Source: Paramoeba atlantica
Taxonomy: Eukaryota > Discosea
DNA: 29,831 nt
Reading direction: 5' to 3'
Assembly: GCA_977017575.1 (NCBI GenBank)
Contig: CDRNVI010000097.1
Coordinates: forward strand, 1-29,831
Shown one piece after another: positions 1 through 7,533 of this stretch. The translations under genes and the position numbers were made by a program. How positions within the stretch are numbered: the stretch's first letter is position 1; each line of letters starts with the position of its first letter. Under the pieces are notes generated by a model that was not told the origin of the DNA, ran no database searches, and worked only from the letters and a program-made list of their open reading frames with translations.

Positions 1-267
1 CACCCGTGAGGGTGTTCATGCATATATTGGATTTGCACAAATTTTCCACGATTGCTGGCCTGATTATAGGTGTCGTTGAGATCTTTGTAGGAGGCATTGA
101 CCGGGATTGCGGATGACCGAGAAGATTGGTTGATATATTGTGTGATGTGTTAGGATGGGTGCAGATTTAAATTGCGGTGCCGCAGATTTTCAGACGTTAA
201 TGAACATGCCATCCTGCCTATTTATCGGTGGAGTCCGATTTTGCGAGTCAGACTGCCTGGTGACAGA
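1..267. other. Spacer downstream of SL RNA, no gene recognised
   Basis: AT-richer spacer lying past the 3' end of the minus-strand SL RNA gene. It holds the unit-start hairpin at 1-14, with a GNRA-type GTGA loop, and a short inverted repeat at 224-239 (ATCGG, six-base loop, CCGAT). No run of four or more T follows the SL RNA gene on the minus strand here, so the SL RNA 3' end cannot be fixed from a terminator. The same stretch recurs at the start of every unit. Confidence 0.6.
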
Positions 268-388
268 GTTATTGTAGCGCAAATAAGCCCCAGTTCCCTT
301 CTCGGGAACCGGGGCCTTCAAGCGAACTTAGAGTTCGAAGCTTCTCATACCAACAAGGTACAGAAACTGTATCTTTATCGTTAAAGTT
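268..388 (-). ncRNA. Spliced leader (SL, mini-exon) RNA gene, copy 1
   Basis: Donor RNA for trans-splicing, in which the capped 5' exon is joined to every nuclear mRNA in Euglenozoa. Read on the minus strand, the exon is 388 to 351 (38 nt). It starts AACT, the tetranucleotide that carries the cap-4 modification in kinetoplastids, contains ACAGTTTCTGTAC and ends CCTTGTTG. The intron opens at 350 with GTATGAGAAGC, the same as I recall from the trypanosome SL RNA. Intron structure visible in the sequence: a hairpin at about 319-341, then a strong stem at 287-315 (11 pairs, one A/C mismatch, five-base loop), then an unpaired TTATTTG at 280-286 as the best Sm-site candidate, then a small terminal hairpin at 268-278. 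This copy has G at 277, which breaks one pair of that terminal hairpin. The 3' end is inferred from structure and is uncertain by tens of bases. The gene runs divergently from the 5S gene of the same unit. Confidence 0.92.
351..388 (-). other. SL exon (mini-exon) of copy 1
   Basis: The 38-nt leader that would appear at mRNA 5' ends. The donor site is TTG|GTATG at 351/350. Within it TACAG and CTGTA can pair around TTT. Like trypanosome leaders it combines AACT, a nearby AACG and the core at its 3' half. The CCTTGTTG end differs from the TATATTG-type end of trypanosomatids and, as far as I recall, is closer to diplonemid leaders. The matching exon in unit n lies 350 to 387 bases after that unit's start. 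Confidence 0.9.
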
Positions 389-481
389 AACAAGGGGCTT
401 TACCAACCACCAGAGCTCATTGTTCGCTTTTGTCAAACTGATGAACTTGTTGTTCCACGAGTCTTAGCCCAAAATGCAACC
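389..481 (-). promoter_or_regulatory. Putative SL RNA upstream (promoter) region, copy 1
   Basis: The 93 bp between the SL RNA 5' end and the start of the divergent tRNA-like module. Kinetoplastid SL RNA genes use upstream elements within about 80 bp of the start, but those elements vary between genera and I cannot identify specific ones here. The same interval is present in every unit. Confidence 0.35.
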
Positions 482-647
482 TGGAAACTTGTCTAGTGGC
501 AGGGCGTGCTTTTCTGAGACTGACGAACCCAAACTCCTGGTTCGATTCCCGCCCCGTCAATTTTCGCAACACGTGGCAAACTGTAGCCATGTGCTGAATG
601 TCAAAACACTTGCACGGAGGTTCGATCCTCAGCCCGTGTGACCTTTT
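482..647 (+). pseudogene. Two tandem tRNA-like modules with A/B boxes, copy 1
   Basis: Module 1 (482-560) has an A-box match TTGTCTAGTGG at 489-499 and a full B-box match GGTTCGATTCC at 539-549. A D-stem (GTCT/GGGC, two wobbles) can form, but the acceptor, anticodon and T stems largely fail. TTTT follows at 561-564. Module 2 (about 569-640) has TGGCAAACTG as a weak A-box at 574-583 and GTTCGATCC at 620-628. ACACG at 569-573 can pair with CGTGT at 635-639. CACGTGGC and GCCATGTG form an 8-pair hairpin, and TTTT follows at 644-647. No sound cloverleaf or anticodon arm is visible, so these are not working tRNA genes. They could be relics, SINE-like heads, or retained RNA polymerase III promoter elements. 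Confidence 0.4.
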
Positions 648-779
648 CGAATGATAAAAACCCCGGAAGCCACTGCGCTAGCGTAAACATGGTGAGTAGC
701 GCCTCTGTGGGACACTCAGGATGAGGCAGATTGTCGTGGAAAATATTTCTTTCATAGTGGGGATTTCACAAGTTACGCC

Positions 780-897
780 GGGTACGACCATACTACGGTG
801 AAAACACCACATCCCGTTCGCTTTGTGAAGTTAAGCACCGTCAGGCTCAGTTAGTACTGAGGTGAGCGATCGCTCGGGAACCCTGAGTGTTGTACTC
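780..897 (+). rRNA. 5S ribosomal RNA, copy 1
   Basis: 118-nt 5S rRNA of the large ribosomal subunit. Helix I closes between GGGTAC (780-785) and GTACTC (892-897). Helix II pairs ACGGTG (795-800) with CACCGT (836-841). Helix V pairs CTCAG (846-850) with CTGAG (883-887). Helix IV contains the perfect palindrome GAGCGATCGCTC. The internal control region is present: GTGAAGTTAAGC as box A, AGTACT as intermediate element, and the following GAGGTGAGCGATCGC as box C. RNA polymerase III termination is expected at T5, 898-902. Conserved blocks match the trypanosome 5S pattern as I recall it. The 5S gene is on the plus strand, divergent from SL RNA. Confidence 0.96.
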
Positions 898-902
898 TTT
901 TT
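898..902 (+). terminator. RNA polymerase III terminator of 5S copy 1
   Basis: Run of five T directly after the closing base of helix I. The same T5 directly follows every 5S copy in the window. Confidence 0.85.
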
Positions 903-1506
903 AAATGCAAGAGGAATCAGGTGGTGAGGTTTCGACGACCTTTCACGACGTTTCACGAGATTTTCTTCAATGTCGTCTTTGCCTCTCTCACCTCAAGGGC
1001 CTAGTTGCGTTTCGAATCGGCATTGAGTCCTCGGGACGCTGTGATTTTTACGTACGGCTTTATAATACAGGGCGCATAGATGCCTTTGTATGTATGAATG
1101 TATGTAAAACAGGCGGTTACCCTTGTTCAATGATGTCGCCTCCCCTGAGAAAGCAGGGAAACTTGGAGGAAAGTGCCTGGTCGCTGAACGGTCGATACTC
1201 TGTGGAGTATCGATATGGCATAGGTGCCTTTACATCCCCATACTCCCCGTCAGGAAGTGCGGTGCCACGCTACTGGAGCAGGTGGTGGGATGGATGTAAC
1301 GTCTGCAAACCAAGGAAGCGGAATCCTCTGGCATCGAGAGGTGTCACCTTGCTGCTGCGGTGTATCGAACAGATAGCCTAACACACGTAAGCTCCCATCT
1401 AAGGAAGATTTCCGTTTACTGATCGACCCACAACGCATTCGGAGGTTTTCCCCCGCAGACAAAGGTGTGGTCAGAAGCGTTCCGCGTATTCGAAGCCGGG
1501 GCACCC
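903..1506. other. Spacer between 5S and minisatellite, no gene recognised
   Basis: About 600 bp without a recognised gene. It contains a perfect 9-pair hairpin at 1192-1213 (TCGATACTC, loop TGTG, GAGTATCGA) and a short TGTATG-rich stretch near 1087-1109. A 158-codon open frame at 905-1381 is judged spurious because it is shifted out of frame in units 3 and 12 and looks like no known protein. The same spacer follows 5S in all units. Confidence 0.6.
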
Positions 1507-1716
1507 GCACCCTTATATCTGTCATAGAAACTCGCACCCTTATCTGTCATAATGCACCCTTATCTGTCATACTGCACCCTTATCTGTCATACTGCACCCT
1601 TATCTGTCATACTGCACCCTTATCTGTCATAATGCACCCTTATCTGTCATACTGCACCCTTATCTGTCATATAAGCCCGCACCCTTATCTGTCATACTGC
1701 ACCCTTATCTGTCATA
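1507..1716. repeat. 20-bp minisatellite, ten monomers, copy 1
   Basis: Ten tandem monomers of TGCACCCTTATCTGTCATAM, where M is C or A. The first monomer has an extra AT (TTATATCT) and is followed by GAAACTC; a second irregular junction (ATAAGCC, here with one extra C) precedes the last two monomers. The order of A and C at the variable base is AA, AC, AC, AC, AA, AC, then AC, AA. Confidence 0.95.
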
Positions 1717-1983
1717 ATACATTTTTTGTTAATTTTCTGTGAATGACGGTGGAAGGTAGAGTCAGCACACGCATCGACTCAACTCATCGGTCGCATATCG
1801 CATTGTTATATCTCTGTCATTCTTTTTCGCGTCTACAGCTCCGGTTTTTTCTCTCTTTATGATATCTAGACCTTGTCGTATCTGGGATTTCCGTGGTTTG
1901 TCTCGGTGTCGCCCAATACAACTGAGCATCACCTAGGGCTTCGCAAATTGCTTCCCACGAACTCAGCGTCACACTTTGACGTG
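1717..1983. other. Spacer between minisatellite and foldback, no gene recognised
   Basis: No gene seen. It contains a small inverted repeat CGTCA/TGACG near the right end (about 1967-1981) and T-rich and TCTCTC stretches near 1847-1857. It is the same in all complete units. Confidence 0.55.
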
Positions 1984-2168
1984 ACTCAATGGCCCGGCCG
2001 GCCCCTCCGTGCGTTCGGCCTCTCATTTCCCCCAAAACAACTACCACCTTCCCCACATTTATCAGGGGTCGCTTGCGCGACCCCCCGCTAAATAGGGGGG
2101 GAAGGTGGTAGTTGTGGGGTATGGAGGCTTCTCGCAACTCCGGGGCCTCACCGGGACCACAATTGAGG
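1984..2168. repeat. Long foldback (inverted repeat), copy 1
   Basis: Near-perfect core hairpin at 2029-2119: the left arm contains ACAACTACCACCTTCCCC, the right arm carries its reverse complement, and the tip is GGGGTCGC, loop TTGC, GCGACCCC. Imperfect but clear pairing continues outward (GGCCCGG near 1991 with CCGGGAC near 2152, and ACTCAAT at 1984 with ATTGAGG at 2162), giving arms of about 90 bp. It could be a cruciform-forming element, a MITE-like relic or a hairpin RNA source. No target-site duplication or coding part was seen. Confidence 0.8.
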
Positions 2169-2191
2169 CTACCTATTTTTTACGTTCCGTA

Positions 2192-2196
<5 letters not shown>

Positions 2197-2274
<78 letters not shown>
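2197..2274. repeat. (CT)39 microsatellite, copy 1
   Basis: Uninterrupted dinucleotide tract. It is the main source of unit-length variation across the array. Confidence 0.98.
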
Positions 2275-2277
<3 letters not shown>

Positions 2278-2580
2278 GCACCGGGAAGAGTCTTACTGTT
2301 ACATGCCCGTTGCCGGCCGGCAGTAAGGGCGAAACTGCCCCTCTTTCTTCGGTGAAGCAGGGGACGCGCTTCCCATTACCCCTCCCCGGCTCACTCTTTG
2401 AGTGAGCTTTTTTCCCTTGAGACTTCCCCTTGAGTACCGCTGTGCGTGACTCTGCCTCGTGTTATCGTTCCAAATGCCCCTTGGTGCGACATCCGTTGTG
2501 GGCGGATCATGTGCCGATGATATCGACCGTCGCATTAAGGGGAATATCTCTGCGCCAATGAGCGTATGATAAACAAGGTC
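2275..2580. other. Hairpin-dense GC-rich unit end, no gene recognised
   Basis: About 306 bp with several inverted repeats: CTTACTG/CAGTAAG enclosing the palindrome GCCGGCCGGC (about 2291-2327), a CCCCT/AGGGG hairpin with a TTCG-containing loop (about 2338-2363), and the perfect hairpin plus T6 at 2389-2413. It could be the 3' part of an unrecognised small RNA on the plus strand; no family was identified. Confidence 0.4.
2389..2413 (+). terminator. Perfect hairpin followed by T6, copy 1
   Basis: Stem GCTCACTC/GAGTGAGC with loop TTT, then six T. It has the shape of an intrinsic terminator and the T6 would also stop RNA polymerase III on the plus strand. What transcript it would end is unknown; the preceding 130 bases are rich in hairpins. 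Confidence 0.45.
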
Positions 2581-2847
2581 CACCCGTGAGGGTGTTCATG
2601 CATATATTGGATTTGCACAAATTTTCCACGATTGCTGGCCTGATTATAGGTGTCGTTGAGATCTTTGTAGGAGGCATTGACCGGGATTGCGGATGACCGA
2701 GAAGATTGGTTGATATATTGTGTGATGTGTTAGGATGGGTGCAGATTTAAATTGCGGTGCCGCAGATTTTCAGACGTTAATGAACATGCCATCCTGCCTA
2801 TTTATCGGTGGAGTCCGATTTTGCGAGTCAGACTGCCTGGTGACAGA

Positions 2848-2968
2848 GTTATTGTAACGCAAATAAGCCCCAGTTCCCTTCTCGGGAACCGGGGCCTTCA
2901 AGCGAACTTAGAGTTCGAAGCTTCTCATACCAACAAGGTACAGAAACTGTATCTTTATCGTTAAAGTT
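2848..2968 (-). ncRNA. Spliced leader RNA gene, copy 2
   Basis: Exon 2968 to 2931, donor GTATG at 2930. It has the common A at the base corresponding to 277 of unit 1, so the terminal hairpin (GTTA, loop, TAAC) is intact. This is the standard form. Confidence 0.92.
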
Positions 2969-3060
2969 AACAAGGGCTTTACCAACCACCAGAGCTCATT
3001 GTTCGCTTTTGTCAAACTGATGAACTTGTTGTTCCACGAGTCTTAGCCCAAAATGCAACC

Positions 3061-3225
3061 TGGAAACTTGTCTAGTGGCAGGGCGTGCTTTTCTGAGACT
3101 GACGAACCAAACTCCTGGTTCGATTCCCGCCCCGTCAATTTTCGCAACACGTGGCAAACTGTAGCCATGTGCTGAATGTCAAAACACTTGCACGGAGGTT
3201 CGATCCTCAGCCCGTGTGACCTTTT
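3061..3225 (+). pseudogene. Two tandem tRNA-like modules, copy 2
   Basis: A-box match 3068-3078, B-box match 3117-3127. The second module begins near 3147 and ends at TTTT 3222-3225. It starts 93 bp after the SL RNA 5' end, on the opposite strand. Confidence 0.4.
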
Positions 3226-3357
3226 CGAATGATAAAAACCCCGGAAGCCACTGCGCTAGCGTAAACATGGTGAGTAGCGCCTCTGTGGGACACTCAGGAT
3301 GAGGCAGATTGTCGTGGAAAATATTTCTTTCATAGTGGGGATTTCACAAGTTACGCC

Positions 3358-3475
3358 GGGTACGACCATACTACGGTGAAAACACCACATCCCGTTCGCT
3401 TTGTGAAGTTAAGCACCGTCAGGCTCAGTTAGTACTGAGGTGAGCGATCGCTCGGGAACCCTGAGTGTTGTACTC
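3358..3475 (+). rRNA. 5S ribosomal RNA, copy 2
   Basis: Standard 118-nt form with T5 at 3476-3480. Confidence 0.96.
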
Positions 3476-4084
3476 TTTTTAAATGCAAGAGGAATCAGGT
3501 GGTGAGGTTTCGACGACCTTTCACGACGTTTCACGAGATTTTCTTCAATGTCGTCTTTGCCTCTCTCACCTCAAGGGCCTAGTTGCGTTTCGAATCGGCA
3601 TTGAGTCCTCGGGACGCTGTGATTTTTACGTACGGCTTTATAATACAGGGCGCATAGATGCCTTTGTATGTATGAATGTATGTAAAACAGGCGGTTACCC
3701 TTGTTCAATGATGTCGCCTCCCCTGAGAAAGCAGGGAAACTTGGAGGAAAGTGCCTGGTCGCTGAACGGTCGATACTCTGTGGAGTATCGATATGGCATA
3801 GGTGCCTTTACATCCCCATACTCCCCGTCAGGAAGTGCGGTGCCACGCTACTGGAGCAGGTGGTGGGATGGATGTAACGTCTGCAAACCAAGGAAGCGGA
3901 ATCCTCTGGCATCGAGAGGTGTCACCTTGCTGCTGCGGTGTATCGAACAGATAGCCTAACACACGTAAGCTCCCATCTAAGGAAGATTTCCGTTTACTGA
4001 TCGACCCACAACGCATTCGGAGGTTTTCCCCCGCAGACAAAGGTGTGGTCAGAAGCGTTCCGCGTATTCGAAGCCGGGGCACCC

Positions 4085-4293
4085 GCACCCTTATATCTGT
4101 CATAGAAACTCGCACCCTTATCTGTCATAATGCACCCTTATCTGTCATACTGCACCCTTATCTGTCATACTGCACCCTTATCTGTCATACTGCACCCTTA
4201 TCTGTCATAATGCACCCTTATCTGTCATACTGCACCCTTATCTGTCATATAAGCCGCACCCTTATCTGTCATACTGCACCCTTATCTGTCATA
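4085..4293. repeat. 20-bp minisatellite, ten monomers, copy 2
   Basis: Same ten monomers and same A/C order as copy 1; the second irregular junction reads ATAAGCCGCACC. Confidence 0.95.
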
Positions 4294-4605
4294 ATACATT
4301 TTTTGTTAATTTTCTGTGAATGACGGTGGAAGGTAGAGTCAGCACACGCATCGACTCAACTCATCGGTCGCATATCGCATTGTTATATCTCTGTCATTCT
4401 TTTTCGCGTCTACAGCTCCGGTTTTTTCTCTCTTTATGATATCTAGACCTTGTCGTATCTGGGATTTCCGTGGTTTGTCTCGGTGTCGCCCAATACAACT
4501 GAGCATCACCTAGGGCTTCGCAAATTGCTTCCCACGAACTCAGCGTCACACTTTGACGTGACTCAATGGCCCGGCCGGCCCCTCCGTGCGTTCGGCCTCT
4601 CATTT

Positions 4606-4695
4606 CCCCCAAAACAACTACCACCTTCCCCACATTTATCAGGGGTCGCTTGCGCGACCCCCGCTAAATAGGGGGGGAAGGTGGTAGTTGTGGGG
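4606..4695. repeat. Foldback core hairpin, copy 2
   Basis: Core arms of about 43 bp around the TTGC tip loop. The left arm has the older CCCCACATTT form. The outer imperfect arms extend about 45 bp further on each side. Confidence 0.8.
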
Positions 4696-4767
4696 TATGG
4701 AGGCTTCTCGCAACTCCGGGGCCTCACCGGGACCACAATTGAGGCTACCTATTTTTTACGTTCCGTA

Positions 4768-4772
<5 letters not shown>

Positions 4773-4832
<60 letters not shown>
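4773..4832. repeat. (CT)30 microsatellite, copy 2
   Basis: Uninterrupted. Confidence 0.98.
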
Positions 4833-4835
<3 letters not shown>

Positions 4836-4946
4836 GCACCGGGAAGAGTCTTACTGTTACATGCCCGTTGCCGGCCGGCAGTAAGGGCGAAACTGCCCCT
4901 CTTTCTTCGGTGAAGCAGGGGACGCGCTTCCCATTACCCCTCCCCG

Positions 4947-4971
4947 GCTCACTCTTTGAGTGAGCTTTTTT
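4947..4971 (+). terminator. Perfect hairpin followed by T6, copy 2
   Basis: Identical to the element at 2389-2413. Confidence 0.45.
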
Positions 4972-5405
4972 CCCTTGAGACTTCCCCTTGAGTACCGCTG
5001 TGCGTGACTCTGCCTCGTGTTATCGTTCCAAATGCCCCTTGGTGCGACATCCGTTGTGGGCGGATCATGTGCCGATGATATCGACCGTCGCATTAAGGGG
5101 AATATCTCTGCGCCAATGAGCGTATGATAAACAAGGTCCACCCGTGAGGGTGTTCATGCATATATTGGATTTGCACAAATTTTCCACGATTGCTGGCCTG
5201 ATTATAGGTGTCGTTGAGATCTTTGTAGGAGGCATTGACCGGGATTGCGGATGACCGAGAAGATTGGTTGATATATTGTGTGATGTGTTAGGATGGGTGC
5301 AGATTTAAATTGCGGTGCCGCAGATTTTCAGACGTTAATGAACATGCCATCCTGCCTATTTATCGGTGGAGTCCGATTTTGCGAGTCAGACTGCCTGGTG
5401 ACAGA

Positions 5406-5526
5406 GTTATTGTAACGCAAATAAGCCCCAGTTCCCTTCTCGGGAACCGGGGCCTTCAAGCGAACTTAGAGTTCGAAGCTTCTCATACCAACAAGGTACA
5501 GAAACTGTATCTTTATCGTTAAAGTT
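5406..5526 (-). ncRNA. Spliced leader RNA gene, copy 3
   Basis: Exon 5526 to 5489; standard form. It lies left of the error-rich part of unit 3. Confidence 0.92.
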
Positions 5527-5618
5527 AACAAGGGCTTTACCAACCACCAGAGCTCATTGTTCGCTTTTGTCAAACTGATGAACTTGTTGTTCCACGAGTC
5601 TTAGCCCAAAATGCAACC

Positions 5619-5783
5619 TGGAAACTTGTCTAGTGGCAGGGCGTGCTTTTCTGAGACTGACGAACCAAACTCCTGGTTCGATTCCCGCCCCGTCAATTTT
5701 CGCAACACGTGGCAAACTGTAGCCATGTGCTGAATGTCAAAACACTTGCACGGAGGTTCGATCCTCAGCCCGTGTGACCTTTT
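5619..5783 (+). pseudogene. Two tandem tRNA-like modules, copy 3
   Basis: Same as copy 2; ends at TTTT 5780-5783. Confidence 0.4.
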
Positions 5784-5915
5784 CGAATGATAAAAACCCC
5801 GGAAGCCACTGCGCTAGCGTAAACATGGTGAGTAGCGCCTCTGTGGGACACTCAGGATGAGGCAGATTGTCGTGGAAAATATTTCTTTCATAGTGGGGAT
5901 TTCACAAGTTACGCC

Positions 5916-6033
5916 GGGTACGACCATACTACGGTGAAAACACCACATCCCGTTCGCTTTGTGAAGTTAAGCACCGTCAGGCTCAGTTAGTACTGAGGTG
6001 AGCGATCGCTCGGGAACCCTGAGTGTTGTACTC
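5916..6033 (+). rRNA. 5S ribosomal RNA, copy 3
   Basis: Standard 118-nt form followed by T5. The indel cluster of this unit begins about 80 bases downstream. Confidence 0.96.
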
Positions 6034-6640
6034 TTTTTAAATGCAAGAGGAATCAGGTGGTGAGGTTTCGACGACCTTTCACGACGTTTCACGAGATTTT
6101 CTTCAATGTCGTCTTTTGCCTCTCTCACCTCAAGGGCCTAGTTGCGTTTCGAATCGGCATTGAGTCCTCGGGACGCTGTGATTTTTACGTACGGCTTTAT
6201 AATACAGGGCGCATAGATGCCTTTGTATGTATGAATGTATGTAAACAGGCGGTTACCCTTGTTCAATGATGTCGCTCCCCTGAGAAAGCAGGGAAACTTG
6301 GAGGAAAGTGCCTGGTCGCTGAACGGTCGATACTCTGTGGAGTATCGATATGGCATAGGTGCCTTTACATCCCCATACTCCCCGTCAGGAGTGCGGTGCC
6401 ACGCTACTGGAGCAGGTGGTGGGATGGATGTAACGTCTGCAAACCAAGGAAGCGGAATCCTCTGGCATCGAGAGGTGTCACCTTGCTGCTGCGGTGTATC
6501 GAACAGATAGCCTAACACACGTAAGCTCCCATCTAAGGAAGATTTCCGTTTACTGATCGACCCACAACGCATTCGGAGGTTTTCCCCCGCAGACAAAGGT
6601 GTGGTCAGAAGCGTTCCGCGTATTCGAAGCCGGGGCACCC

Positions 6641-6849
6641 GCACCCTTATATCTGTCATAGAAACTCGCACCCTTATCTGTCATAATGCACCCTTATCTG
6701 TCATACTGCACCCTTATCTGTCATACTGCACCCTTATCTGTCATACTGCACCCTTATCTGTCATAATGCACCCTTATCTGTCATACTGCACCCTTATCTG
6801 TCATATAAGCCGCACCCTTATCTGTCATACTGCACCCTTATCTGTCATA
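6641..6849. repeat. 20-bp minisatellite, ten monomers, copy 3
   Basis: Monomers intact although the flanks carry single-base indels, for example one T fewer in the T-run just after it (near 6855). Confidence 0.94.
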
Positions 6850-7162
6850 ATACATTTTTGTTAATTTTCTGTGAATGACGGTGGAAGGTAGAGTCAGCAC
6901 ACGCATCGACTCAACTCATCGGTCGCATATCGCATTGTTATATCTCTGTCATTCTTTTTCGCGTCTACAGCTCCGGTTTTTTCTCTCTTTATGATATCTA
7001 GACCTTGTCGTATCTGGGATTTCCGTGGTTTGTCTCGGTGTCGCCCCAATACAACTGAGCATCACCTAGGGCTTTCGCAAATTGCTTCCACGAACTCAGC
7101 GTCACACTTTGACGTGACTCAATGGCCCCGGCCGGCCCCTCCGTGCGTTCGGCCTCTCATTT

Positions 7163-7251
7163 CCCCCAAAACAACTACCACCTTCCCCCATTTATCAGGG
7201 GTCGCTTGCGCGACCCCCGCTAAATAGGGGGGGAAGGTGGTAGTTGTGGGG
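7163..7251. repeat. Foldback core hairpin, copy 3
   Basis: Core 89 bp, one base shorter than its neighbours in the C-run of the left arm (CTTCCCCCATTT). The left outer arm has several one-base differences that are probably sequence errors. Confidence 0.75.
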
Positions 7252-7323
7252 TATGGAGGCTTCTCGCAACTCCGGGGCCTCACCGGGACCACAATTGAGG
7301 CTACCTATTTTTTACGTTCCGTA

Positions 7324-7328
<5 letters not shown>

Positions 7329-7394
<66 letters not shown>
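7329..7394. repeat. (CT)33 microsatellite, copy 3
   Basis: Uninterrupted. Confidence 0.98.
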
Positions 7395-7397
<3 letters not shown>

Positions 7398-7508
7398 GCA
7401 CCGGGAAGAGTCTTACTGTTACATGCCCGTTGCCGGCCGGCAGTAAGGGCGAAACTGCCCCTCTTTCTTCGGTGAAGCAGGGGACGCGCTTCCCATTACC
7501 CCTCCCCG

Positions 7509-7533
7509 GCTCACTCTTTGAGTGAGCTTTTTT
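7509..7533 (+). terminator. Perfect hairpin followed by T6, copy 3
   Basis: Identical to the element at 2389-2413. Confidence 0.45.

Larger units (their letters stand above)
1..2580. repeat. 5S/SL RNA tandem repeat, unit 1 (2580 bp)
   Basis: First copy of the array unit. It begins with a small hairpin at 1-14 (CACCC, loop GTGA, GGGTG). Compared with the other copies it has four extra single bases in homopolymers: a G near 394, a C near 530, a C near 1677 and a C near 2086. It shares with unit 7 a G at 277 inside the SL RNA gene. Its CT tract is (CT)39. Unit boundaries are arbitrary, set by the first base of the window. Confidence 0.98.
2581..5138. repeat. 5S/SL RNA tandem repeat, unit 2 (2558 bp)
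   Basis: A clean copy, useful as the reference unit. It lacks the four extra homopolymer bases of unit 1 and is otherwise nearly identical. Its CT tract is (CT)30. Confidence 0.98.

Noticed and set aside
116-127. ACCGAGAAGATT, resembling the U6 ACAGAGA region, and TCTTCTCGG on the other strand, resembling the U2 5' end
   Set aside because: Only 9-12 bases match, and the required flanking stems and the rest of U6 or U2 are absent.
539-560. Functional tRNA gene on the plus strand
   Set aside because: The B-box is perfect, but the T stem has two mismatches, the anticodon stem has only its outer pairs and four of seven acceptor pairs fail.
684-700. GGTGAGT on the plus strand upstream of 5S as a donor site of a second SL RNA
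   Set aside because: No leader core precedes it and no SL-like stems or Sm site follow; the true SL is on the minus strand.
1362-1370. B-box match GTTCGATAC on the minus strand
   Set aside because: No A-box at the right distance, no T-stem and no acceptor stem.
905-1381. 158-codon open frame just after the 5S terminator, kept in most units
   Set aside because: It matches no protein family I recognise and lies in a homogenised array where conservation means little. It has no SL acceptor context that I can support, and it is shifted out of frame in units 3 and 12.
1507-1716. CRISPR-like array
   Set aside because: The 20-bp monomers are directly adjacent with no unique spacers, and the organism is a eukaryote.
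1507-1716. Ten spaced GATA-type (AGATAA) or TALE-type (TGACAG) factor sites on the minus strand
   Set aside because: The motif match is real, but these factor families are not established as regulators in Euglenozoa, and a minisatellite explains the spacing.
1507-1716. Interstitial telomere repeats
   Set aside because: The monomer has CCCTTA, not the CCCTAA expected for TTAGGG telomeres, and the period is 20, not 6.
2105-2405. Open frames reading Ser-Leu repeats (and Arg-Glu on the other strand) through the CT tract
   Set aside because: A CT tract is open in all frames by composition; these are artefacts of the microsatellite and change frame with tract length between units.
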